Assembly (NCBI GenBank): GCA_018267355.1
Contig: JAFDYP010000509.1
Location: 1 to 5,251, forward strand
Direction of reading: 5' to 3'
Length of the DNA: 5,251 nt
From: Bacteroidota bacterium
GTDB lineage: Bacteria > Bacteroidota > Bacteroidia > Chitinophagales > LD1
Part shown: positions 1-5,071 of the stretch, one piece after another
Layout of the letters: every line of letters starts with the position of its first letter
How positions within the stretch are numbered: position 1 is the stretch's first letter
The notes under the pieces: model-generated
Databases searched by the model: none
What the model was told of the DNA's origin: nothing
Seen by the model: the letters and a program-made list of their open reading frames with translations, nothing else
Position numbers and translations under genes: made by a program

Positions 1-123
1 GACTATGCCGATATCGAGACCGGCAAGACCAACCCACAGATGGCATTTATGATGGGCAAGATCAAGATCAGCAACCTGGGCGAAATGATGAAATTCATGG
101 GCCTGTTTCGCAAGATGGCATAA
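1..123 (+). CDS. SCP2 sterol-binding domain protein, C-terminal fragment
   Basis: This is the last 40 codons of a gene that begins outside the window; it is open in frame 1 from the first base to the TAA at 121-123. The visible tail contains TGKTNPQMAFMMGKIKIS, which resembles the end of SCP2 (sterol carrier protein 2) domains. There, a segment of the type 'G..NPQ.AFM.GK.K..G.' leads into a final amphipathic, Met- and Phe-rich helix, here KFMGLFRKMA. SCP2 domains form a hydrophobic pocket that binds lipids or acyl-CoA in the cytoplasm; in bacteria the substrate is usually unknown. A strong intrinsic terminator follows 24 bases after the stop, so this is the last gene of its transcript. The family call rests on motif resemblance in a short fragment, so it is moderate. 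Confidence 0.6.
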   Translation, partial: DYADIETGKTNPQMAFMMGKIKISNLGEMMKFMGLFRKMA

Positions 124-146
124 GCTATTTTGCATTAGCATATCAG

Positions 147-178
147 AGAGGCATGATGTATCATTGTGCCTCTTTTTT
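147..178 (+). terminator. Intrinsic terminator after the SCP2-like gene
   Basis: AGAGGCA (147-153) pairs perfectly with TGCCTCT (167-173), and six T residues follow at 173-178. The 13-base interior can fold further because TGA (154-156) pairs with TCA (161-163). This is a classic Rho-independent terminator for the upstream gene. It also helps place the next gene's start: upstream in-frame ATGs at 153 and 156 lie inside the hairpin and are poor start candidates. Confidence 0.85.
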
Positions 179-188
179 ATTGCCCTAC

Positions 189-962
189 ATGAGCTCCACC
201 TCTACCCTCTCCGCACATGGCATCTATATAGCCCGGCAAGATAGCTACCCTGGCCGGCCTACGATCGTGTTTCTCCACGACTCGCTGGGATGTGTAGTGC
301 TATGGCGTGACTTTCCTCAAAAGCTGGCTGATGCGACGCAGTGCAATCTGCTGATCTATGACCGCCTCGGCTACGGACAGTCTGCGCCTATGCCTACATA
401 TGAGCGACCCGTCAACTACATGGAGCTGGAAGCTGACAAGCTCAATGACCTGCTTATCGATCAAGGGATAGATAATGCGATACTTTTCGGACACAGTGAT
501 GGTGGTACCATCGCACTGATCACTGCCAGCAAATATCCCGAGCGCATCAGGGCTGTGATCTGTGAGGCGGCGCATATCTTCGTAGAGGATGTTACGCTGG
601 TAGGCATCCGTGCAGCTATGGAAACATATAAAACCACAAACCTCGCCCAGCGGCTGGCAAAGTATCATGGCGACAAAGTAGACACCCTCTTCAAAGCCTG
701 GACGGAGACCTGGACCCGCAACGACTATAGTAGCTGGAATATCGAATCGCTCCTGCCAGCTATCATCGCTCCTCTCCTCTTTATACAAGGCGATGCAGAT
801 GAATATGGCTCACTGGATCAGGTGCGCCGGACTGTCTCACAGGTGAGCGGTCATGCGGAGGAATACATACAAGCGGGCATAGGTCATACACCGCATAAGG
901 AGGCAACTGAATCAACGCTATCGGTCACAGCAAACTTTATAATGAAAGTCATTCCTTCCTGA
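189..962 (+). CDS. Alpha/beta hydrolase fold protein
   Basis: A complete 257-residue protein of typical single-domain alpha/beta hydrolase length. Counting from the ATG at 189, the oxyanion-hole segment LHDSLG is at 29-34. The nucleophile elbow GHSDGG is at 101-106 with Ser103 as nucleophile. The likely acid is Asp202 or Asp204 in the GDADEYGS segment, and the catalytic His is His233 in GIGHTPHKE. All parts of the Ser-Asp-His triad are present, so it should be an active cytoplasmic hydrolase; there is no signal peptide. The substrate cannot be told from sequence, and the MhpC/esterase-like group covers many C-C and ester hydrolases. The frame is open upstream to ATGs at 153 and 156, but those lie in the terminator hairpin, so the start at 189 is preferred. 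It has no recognisable Shine-Dalgarno sequence. trmD begins 23 bases after the stop on the same strand, suggesting co-transcription. Confidence 0.88.
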   Translation: MSSTSTLSAHGIYIARQDSYPGRPTIVFLHDSLGCVVLWRDFPQKLADATQCNLLIYDRLGYGQSAPMPTYERPVNYMELEADKLNDLLIDQGIDNAILFGHSDGGTIALITASKYPERIRAVICEAAHIFVEDVTLVGIRAAMETYKTTNLAQRLAKYHGDKVDTLFKAWTETWTRNDYSSWNIESLLPAIIAPLLFIQGDADEYGSLDQVRRTVSQVSGHAEEYIQAGIGHTPHKEATESTLSVTANFIMKVIPS

Positions 963-985
963 CATTTTCTTTATTCCTTTGCGCC

Positions 986-1663
986 ATGCGCATAGACATC
1001 ATCTCCATCATACCTGACCTGCTCACCAGCCCTCTCTCCCACTCTATACTAAAGCGAGCACAGACCAAGGGACTGCTGGAGGTCAATGTAGTGAGCCTGC
1101 GCGAATATGGCCTCGGCACCTACAAGAAAGTAGACGACTACCAGTTTGGTGGCGGTGCCGGCCTCGTGATGATGTGCGAGCCCATAGCCGCCTGCATAGA
1201 CGAACTCAAATCTCAGCGCGACTATGACGAGATCATCTACATGACGCCTGACGGTGAAACACTGAACCAGCGCATGGCCAATAGCCTCTCACTACGCGGC
1301 AACCTCATCATCCTCTGCGGCCACTACAAGGGAATAGATGAGCGCCTGCGTCAGCTCTATATCACTAAGGAGATATCCATAGGCGACTACGTACTCAGTG
1401 GTGGAGAGCTAGGTGCTGCGGTCTTGGTAGATGCCATCGGCCGCCTGATACCCGGTGTGCTAAATGATGAGACCTCTGCCCTCACAGACTCCTTTCAGGA
1501 TGGATTACTCTCTCCCCCAGTCTATACGCGTCCTGAGGATTTCCGTGGAATGAAAGTACCTGATATACTGCTCTCTGGTCACGAAAAGAAAATAGCTGAC
1601 TGGCGGCACGATCAGGCACTAGAGCGTACCAAGACGCGAAGGCCGGATCTGCTGGATGACTAG
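986..1663 (+). CDS. trmD: tRNA (guanine(37)-N1)-methyltransferase TrmD
   Basis: Complete 225-residue TrmD, the SPOUT-class enzyme that transfers a methyl group from S-adenosylmethionine to N1 of G37 in tRNAs reading codons that start with C or with other G36-containing anticodons, preventing +1 frameshifts. Visible hallmarks are [13 protein letters not shown] (50-62), the knot segment [11 protein letters not shown] (110-120), [16 protein letters not shown] (129-144), IGRLIPGVL (151-159), [19 protein letters not shown] (168-186) and [13 protein letters not shown] (195-207). Arg153 and Asp168 align with the catalytic Arg and Asp known from E. coli TrmD (R154/D169). Length and ends are normal. 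The start is the only sensible ATG, since [11 protein letters not shown] is the conserved N-terminus. It has no Shine-Dalgarno sequence; TTCCTTTG at 974-981 resembles a Bacteroidota -7 box but is very close to the ATG. No rpsP, rimM or rplS flanks it, unlike the classical operon. Confidence 0.98.
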   Translation: MRIDIISIIPDLLTSPLSHSILKRAQTKGLLEVNVVSLREYGLGTYKKVDDYQFGGGAGLVMMCEPIAACIDELKSQRDYDEIIYMTPDGETLNQRMANSLSLRGNLIILCGHYKGIDERLRQLYITKEISIGDYVLSGGELGAAVLVDAIGRLIPGVLNDETSALTDSFQDGLLSPPVYTRPEDFRGMKVPDILLSGHEKKIADWRHDQALERTKTRRPDLLDD

Positions 1664-2424
1664 TAGTAGGTAAAAGTCATTGTGTCTATCTCTCCTACCT
1701 GGTCATAAGAGACGATCTGCTTTGCCACCCGGCCTATGCTATCGAAGATGTAGGAATAACTATAGATCGTGTTCCCATTTTTATCAGTTTGAGTAGCGAT
1801 GAGATTTTGTGAGTTAGTACCGCCAATGATGCCAGAAGCATTGTCAAGTTCATTGTAAGTCAGGAAAGGATTGCCTATGACGAAATCACGATTTTCTGGG
1901 AATGACGTGTAGGTGTAATACAAATCAAGGGCAGAGTAATTGGTGTGTTCAAGCTTCGTCAGGTTGCCATTGATCCACGTCATGTGGATCGTATCATATT
2001 CTATAGAGGACGATCGTGTAAATTTATTGGTCATGGTTTTGAGATGGCGTACGGAGTCATAATCATATTTGCAGTCAGATGATGTAGTACTCTGTACACT
2101 ATGAAATGTCGCGATCAGTCCGTCAGTATTTAAAGTACCGTTGAGAGTTTCCTGTAATTCGCTTAAGATTTGGAAAGTATTATTGGAATAGTCCCAGGCT
2201 TCAGGGCCTCTGTTCTTATTCTCCTCATAGATCACCCTACCCAGCTGGTCATAATGATATATGATCGAGTCAACATGCTGACCTGTTTGTGTCAGAATCC
2301 GCTTTACTTTGTATGGGCTAGTTCCCTGATAGTGGTTTGCGTATATGACAGACAGTGGAGTATTGTCCTTCTTGCAGCTACAAAATAAGAGTAGCAGAGA
2401 TAAAATAGCATTACGTGTTTTCAT
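1660..2424 (-). CDS. Hypothetical lipoprotein with YD/RHS-like strands
   Basis: A 254-residue secreted lipoprotein of unknown function. The ATG at 2424 gives [21 protein letters not shown]: charged N-terminus, short hydrophobic core, then a lipobox-like FCSC in which Cys17 is the likely acylated residue (Cys15 is an alternative). The CKKDN start of the mature protein resembles the Lys/acidic export signal of surface lipoproteins in Bacteroidota, so outer-membrane, possibly outward-facing, location is inferred. The body is rich in Tyr, Asp, Thr and Asn, with recurring pieces such as [14 protein letters not shown] (56-69) and [19 protein letters not shown] (223-241). These recall degenerate YD/RHS-type or DUF4595-like beta-strand repeats. 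No catalytic motif is seen. The gene is AT-richer than its neighbours (about 40% GC at 1801-1860 against about 63% at 1141-1200 in trmD), hinting at an accessory origin. The frame is open further upstream to 2517, but only the start at 2424 places the signal peptide first. Confidence 0.8.
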   Translation of the reverse strand: MKTRNAILSLLLLFCSCKKDNTPLSVIYANHYQGTSPYKVKRILTQTGQHVDSIIYHYDQLGRVIYEENKNRGPEAWDYSNNTFQILSELQETLNGTLNTDGLIATFHSVQSTTSSDCKYDYDSVRHLKTMTNKFTRSSSIEYDTIHMTWINGNLTKLEHTNYSALDLYYTYTSFPENRDFVIGNPFLTYNELDNASGIIGGTNSQNLIATQTDKNGNTIYSYSYIFDSIGRVAKQIVSYDQVGEIDTMTFTYY

Positions 2425-2432
2425 ATTGACCG

Positions 2433-2462
2433 CGAATATAGCCATTTGCCAAAATCCCCAAA
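2433..2462 (-). promoter_or_regulatory. Candidate promoter of the lipoprotein gene
   Basis: On the - strand, TTTG (2462-2459) is followed after 18 bases by TATATTCG (2440-2433). This is one mismatch from the Bacteroidota -7 consensus TAnnTTTG, with an acceptable spacing to the -33 TTTG. The ATG at 2424 is only 8 bases downstream of the box, so the transcript would have almost no leader. Confidence 0.4.
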
Positions 2463-2550
2463 ACAAACTTTGGCCTCCCATTTGTACCATACACTGTGAA
2501 CCTGTCATTCTGATCAAGGCGTAATTTTCTAACCATTAAATCAGAAAGTC

Positions 2551-2706
2551 ATGCTACTCAATATTTTCAGGACCATCGTGCACCTGCCCATGGTCTGGGA
2601 TTTTATCATCCCGCTCGGTATCATTGCTATCTTTTGCTTTATACTCTTCTATGAGGGTGAGTGGGGAGGTATCCGCAGGAAAAAGAATCCCCATCCCAAG
2701 CACTAG
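2551..2706 (+). CDS. Small single-pass membrane protein (51 aa)
   Basis: An unrecognised small ORF of 51 codons, ATG at 2551 to TAG at 2704-2706, lying alone between two - strand genes. The protein begins MLLNIFRTIVHLPMVWDF. It has one clear hydrophobic segment at about residues 15-34 (VWDFIIPLGIIAIFCFILFY), and then an acidic/Gly turn EGEWGG before a basic tail, IRRKKNPHPKH. By the positive-inside rule the Arg/Lys-rich C-terminus should be cytoplasmic. The alternation of a well-formed membrane segment and a charged tail, with no other gene on either strand here, supports real coding. No family is recognised and the function is unknown. No strong Shine-Dalgarno sequence is present (only AGAAAG at 2543-2548). 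TAATTTTC at 2522-2529 is a weak -7-like box. Confidence 0.6.
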   Translation: MLLNIFRTIVHLPMVWDFIIPLGIIAIFCFILFYEGEWGGIRRKKNPHPKH

Positions 2707-2735
2707 CACTAGGAACCTCTAAAGAAACAGTACTG

Positions 2736-3521
2736 TCAAAACAGACTGCCCTGACCGGAGTCTGCAGGAGGAACCTCCTTCTTCTTGCGCGTTGGCTTGC
2801 GGGCAGGTGGTGGTATGACAGTTTGCACTTTTACGGGTTCGATAGATATATCCGGCTTTTCTGCTACAGGCTCTCTTTCCGTATCTACGGTAGGTTCCGT
2901 TCTGCTTTGCTCCGTCACCGCTTCGGCAGAAAGGTCCAGGACTACTTCTTCTATCATAGTTTCCTGCTCTGCTACGTAGCCATCCTCCCAGGGCACTGAG
3001 GCCGCAGCAGTTTGCGTCACTATGGATACGTCCGACTGAGGGGTATGTATCTCTACAGTGGGTTCGATGCTGTCTACTACAGACAGCTCCACCACCTCTA
3101 CTACCTCGGGCTGGTCATTTGCCTCTGCCGCTATGATCGTTTCAGCGGGGATATCGGCAGGTACCGGCACCATAACCTCCCCGACCGACACTTCCCGCAT
3201 TGCGGTTTCCTTGTGCGGAGTAGATAGACGGATAGGCGCGGTCTCTATCTCGGTGCTCCACTGGCTGCGGTAGTCCTCCAGCCAGGCTACTACCTCGCTC
3301 AGGCGCTCCAGGCGGGCCTCACAGTAGCGCTCACGTCCCTTCTGGCGAATCTCTACCAGGCCACATTGGCGCAGTATTTTGATATGCTTTGATATAGCCG
3401 GGCGGCTCACGCTGAAGTGGCTCGCTACGGTGTTCAGATTCATGGATTCACGGGCTATGAGGGCCAGGATGGCGCGGCGGTTGGGATCTGCTATAGCCTG
3501 AAAGGGGTCTCTTCTCATCAT
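2736..3521 (-). CDS. ArsR-type winged-helix regulator with long C-terminal tail
   Basis: Residues 1-90 form a standard ArsR-type winged-helix DNA-binding domain: RRDPFQAIADPNRRAILALI (3-22), recognition helix SRPAISKHIKIL (39-50), wing and start of the last helix GLVEIRQKGRERYCEARL (54-71), and a closing helix through VVAWLEDYRSQW (77-88). The usual metal-binding ELCVC motif is absent and the only Cys are 53 and 67, so classical arsenic or cadmium sensing is unlikely. This subgroup is common in Bacteroidota and is usually only about 100-115 residues long. Here a further 170 residues follow, rich in Val, Glu, Pro and Thr and probably disordered. They become basic at PPPARKPTRKKKEV (237-250) and end in QGSLF. 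The start is ATG 3521 or the adjacent ATG 3518; upstream frame extension lacks domain content. A -7 box lies 7 bases upstream. No AHSA1/SRPBCC gene, a frequent partner, is adjacent. Target genes are unknown; the divergent T9SS cargo gene is one candidate. Confidence 0.85.
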   Translation of the reverse strand: MMRRDPFQAIADPNRRAILALIARESMNLNTVASHFSVSRPAISKHIKILRQCGLVEIRQKGRERYCEARLERLSEVVAWLEDYRSQWSTEIETAPIRLSTPHKETAMREVSVGEVMVPVPADIPAETIIAAEANDQPEVVEVVELSVVDSIEPTVEIHTPQSDVSIVTQTAAASVPWEDGYVAEQETMIEEVVLDLSAEAVTEQSRTEPTVDTEREPVAEKPDISIEPVKVQTVIPPPARKPTRKKKEVPPADSGQGSLF

Positions 3522-3528
3522 ACGCGGG

Positions 3529-3536
3529 CAAATATA
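3529..3536 (-). promoter_or_regulatory. Candidate -7 box of the ArsR-like gene
   Basis: TATATTTG on the - strand is an exact match to the Bacteroidota -7 consensus TAnnTTTG. It sits 7 bases before the ATG at 3521, implying a leaderless or nearly leaderless mRNA. No clear TTTG -33 element is seen at the usual 17-23 base spacing, so the call is moderate. Confidence 0.45.
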
Positions 3537-3602
3537 TAGTAACCGTTCTGTTTCCGTAGCTGAATAGTAGCAGATATGCAATAATCCACACCGAATCTAC
3601 AA

Positions 3603-3632
3603 TTTAATAAGGTGATAAGATTTTTACATTTG
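3603..3632 (+). promoter_or_regulatory. Candidate promoter of the T9SS cargo gene
   Basis: TACATTTG at 3625-3632 matches the -7 consensus TAnnTTTG exactly. TTTA at 3603-3606, 18 bases upstream, is a three-of-four match to the -33 TTTG. The predicted transcript starts near 3636-3638, giving a leader of about 60 bases before the ATG at 3699. Because the box lies downstream of the upstream in-frame ATG at 3612, it supports 3699 as the real start. Confidence 0.5.
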
Positions 3633-3652
3633 TATGACAAATCATTTGTTAT
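3628..3652. repeat. Alternating ATTTGT/ACAAAT repeats, operator-like
   Basis: ATTTGT (3628-3633), its reverse complement ACAAAT (3637-3642) and ATTTGT again (3644-3649) are packed into 22 bases overlapping the -7 box and the predicted transcription start. The last two form a perfect 13-base palindrome centred on C3643, extendable to an imperfect 19-base one (3634-3652, one mismatched pair). The position fits a repressor operator, or a weak hairpin at the very 5' end of the mRNA. Confidence 0.4.
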
Positions 3653-3698
3653 TACTTTCCGCACTCATATCACAAACCAAAACACAAACCTCTCGCGC

Positions 3699-4613
3699 AT
3701 GAAACTTAAGTACATTTCTTTGTCAGTTTTTCTCGGAGCATTCTCACTTTTATTATCCAGTTATCAGGCGGGTTATACCAATGGCTCCGGTGGCGATTGC
3801 CGCACTGGTGCTATCAGCTCCACGGTAGGCTGTGGTGGCGGTGGCTGTCATAGTTCTAACGCTACTACCGGTCTTACCATATCTGTAGAACTGGACTCCG
3901 CAGGTGTTGCCGTGTCATCCTATCGTCCGGGTGGCTCCTATACAGTCAAGATGACGGCTACTAATACAACTTCTAGTAGCCTTCCCGTTTTCGGTTTTGG
4001 CCTATCATCTGTGAAGGTGGCTGGAGCTGGTACTTCTTCGGCCCATCAGGCAGGCACATGGTCATCCTCGTTGCCGAATGGAATACAAAACTCTATAGAG
4101 CTCACAGCCGCGACTAATGTGATAGAACACCAGGTACAGCTCCCTAGGACTTCCGGTACTGGCACTGCAGGTACCACCTATGTAGAGTCTATCGGCTGGA
4201 CCGCTCCGGCAGCTGGTACAGGAGCCGTAAAATTATTTGCAGTGATCAATGCTGCTGATGGCGATGGTAATGCAAGCAGCGCAGATCTGTGGAATAATAC
4301 CAGCGAGACCATCAATGAGGCTGGCACCAATGCCATCTCTGAGATAGCTGCGGACCTGGGTTCTGTAAATGTATACCCTACCCTGATCAGCAATACGATC
4401 ATCACGGCATTTGACCTGCGCCGCGATGCGAAGGTGAGCATCGAGCTGCTCTCTCTGAACGGACAGACCGTGAGCACGCTACTCACTGACGAGGCTATGA
4501 ATACAGGTACTCAAACGCGCACCTTCACCATAGGTGATCTCTCTGCCGGTATCTACCTCGTAAAGGTGCAGGCCGGCGACCACACTGCCATCTCTAAAGT
4601 GGTAAAGCAATAA
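3699..4613 (+). CDS. Secreted choice-of-anchor V-like protein with T9SS type A sorting domain
   Basis: A 304-residue exported protein. Residues 1-25 are a Sec signal peptide (MKLKYISLSVFLGAFSLLLS core). Residues about 26-208 resemble the choice-of-anchor V / Reeler-like domain of Bacteroidota: a Gly-rich Cys/His segment (Cys34, Cys45, Cys50-His51), then beta strands with YRPGGSYTVKMTATN (75-89), FGFGLSSV (98-105), an EHQVQ segment (143-147), SIGWTAPAAGTGAVKLFAVINAADGDGN (164-191, quoted in part) and ETINEAG (203-209). Residues about 222-304 are a T9SS type A sorting domain, with VNVYPTLISN, KVSIELLSLNGQTV, IGDLSAGIYLVKVQAG and a final SKVVKQ; this directs export across the outer membrane and surface attachment or release. 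The Cys/His site reads C-x4-C-H rather than the usual CxxCH of related proteins, so heme binding is possible but unproven. The upstream in-frame ATG at 3612 precedes the promoter box and is rejected. A strong terminator follows. Confidence 0.88.
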   Translation: MKLKYISLSVFLGAFSLLLSSYQAGYTNGSGGDCRTGAISSTVGCGGGGCHSSNATTGLTISVELDSAGVAVSSYRPGGSYTVKMTATNTTSSSLPVFGFGLSSVKVAGAGTSSAHQAGTWSSSLPNGIQNSIELTAATNVIEHQVQLPRTSGTGTAGTTYVESIGWTAPAAGTGAVKLFAVINAADGDGNASSADLWNNTSETINEAGTNAISEIAADLGSVNVYPTLISNTIITAFDLRRDAKVSIELLSLNGQTVSTLLTDEAMNTGTQTRTFTIGDLSAGIYLVKVQAGDHTAISKVVKQ

Positions 4614-4637
4614 GCTAAAACGACATACCCGATGTAC

Positions 4638-4668
4638 ATCCCGGTCACCACAATGGCCGGGATTTTTT
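4638..4668 (+). terminator. Intrinsic terminator after the T9SS cargo gene
   Basis: ATCCCGGTCA (4638-4647) pairs with TGGCCGGGAT (4654-4663) with one G-T wobble, around a six-base loop. T residues run from 4663 to 4668. This is a strong Rho-independent terminator 24 bases after the stop codon at 4613. Outer arms GACATA (4622-4627) and TATGTC (4668-4673) are also complementary and enclose the hairpin. Confidence 0.88.
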
Positions 4669-4684
4669 ATGTCATGTAGAAAGG

Positions 4685-4692
4685 TATATTTG
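4685..4692 (+). promoter_or_regulatory. Candidate -7 box of the SnoaL-like gene
   Basis: TATATTTG matches the Bacteroidota -7 consensus TAnnTTTG exactly and is identical to the box of the ArsR-like gene. The ATG at 4702 follows after 9 bases. The only candidate -33 element lies in the terminator's T run (TTTT, 4664-4667, spacing 17), so the upstream half is weak. Confidence 0.45.
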
Positions 4693-4701
4693 ATCTCATT
4701 C

Positions 4702-5070
4702 ATGACAGCATCAGATTTCATCACAGCCTATAGCGTAGCACTTGCTAGTCAGGACTGGCAGCAGGTGGCGCCGCTCATACATCCCGATGCGGTGGTCACC
4801 TTCTCTACCGGTGCTGTCCATATCGGCGCAGATGCTATCAGTATGGCCTATGAGCGCAATTTCTCTCTCATCAAAAATGAGGACTATCACATCACTGATA
4901 TACATTGGATAGAAACAAGTGAAGACGTAGCGGTATATGCTTTCGCCTATCACTGGCGCGGGCTGATAAACGGGCAAGAGGCCTCCGGTGCCGGTAGAGG
5001 TACCGCTGTGATACGCAGGGAGGATGGCCAGTGGAGGCTGATAGCAGAGCAACTGACGCGGACACCCTGA
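4702..5070 (+). CDS. SnoaL/NTF2-like (DUF4440-type) small protein
   Basis: A 122-residue protein matching the usual length of single-domain NTF2-like/SnoaL-like proteins. The order of elements fits the fold: an N-terminal helix pair, ASDFITAYSVALASQDWQQV (3-22); the typical LIHPDAVVTFSTG turn into the first strand (25-37); a helix around GADAISMAYERNF (42-54); a long curved sheet with HITDIHWIETSEDVAVYAFA (63-82, quoted as a whole segment); and the closing GTAVIRREDGQWRLIAEQLT (100-119). The last segment is characteristic of the DUF4440/SnoaL-like group. These cytoplasmic cone-shaped proteins are either small enzymes or ligand binders; nothing here fixes a substrate. The ATG at 4702 is preferred over the in-frame ATG at 4669, which lies in the terminator's tail and ahead of the -7 box. 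The gene meets the next one tail to tail with a one-base gap. Confidence 0.8.
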   Translation: MTASDFITAYSVALASQDWQQVAPLIHPDAVVTFSTGAVHIGADAISMAYERNFSLIKNEDYHITDIHWIETSEDVAVYAFAYHWRGLINGQEASGAGRGTAVIRREDGQWRLIAEQLTRTP

Positions 5071-5071
5071 T

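Noticed and set aside
300..788. Open frame on the - strand, 162 codons
   Set aside because: It is fully antisense to the alpha/beta hydrolase, whose triad and fold motifs are intact; the - strand product shows no recognisable domain.
2707..2735. Possible bidirectional terminator between the small membrane protein and the ArsR-like gene
   Set aside because: No stem of useful length followed by a T run on either strand is visible in these 29 bases.
2727..2736. Perfect 10-base palindrome ACAGTACTGT at the end of the ArsR-like gene
   Set aside because: It is too short and loop-less to act as a terminator, has no adjacent T run, and has no second copy suggesting an operator.
2661..3273. Several + strand open frames (2661-2999, 2785-2979, 3012-3227, 3058-3273)
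   Set aside because: They lie antisense to the ArsR-like gene and overlap one another. Their products are low-complexity mirrors of its tail, with no domain or promoter of their own.
4178..4486. Open frame on the - strand, 102 codons
   Set aside because: It is antisense to the well-supported T9SS sorting domain and the end of the anchor-V-like domain.
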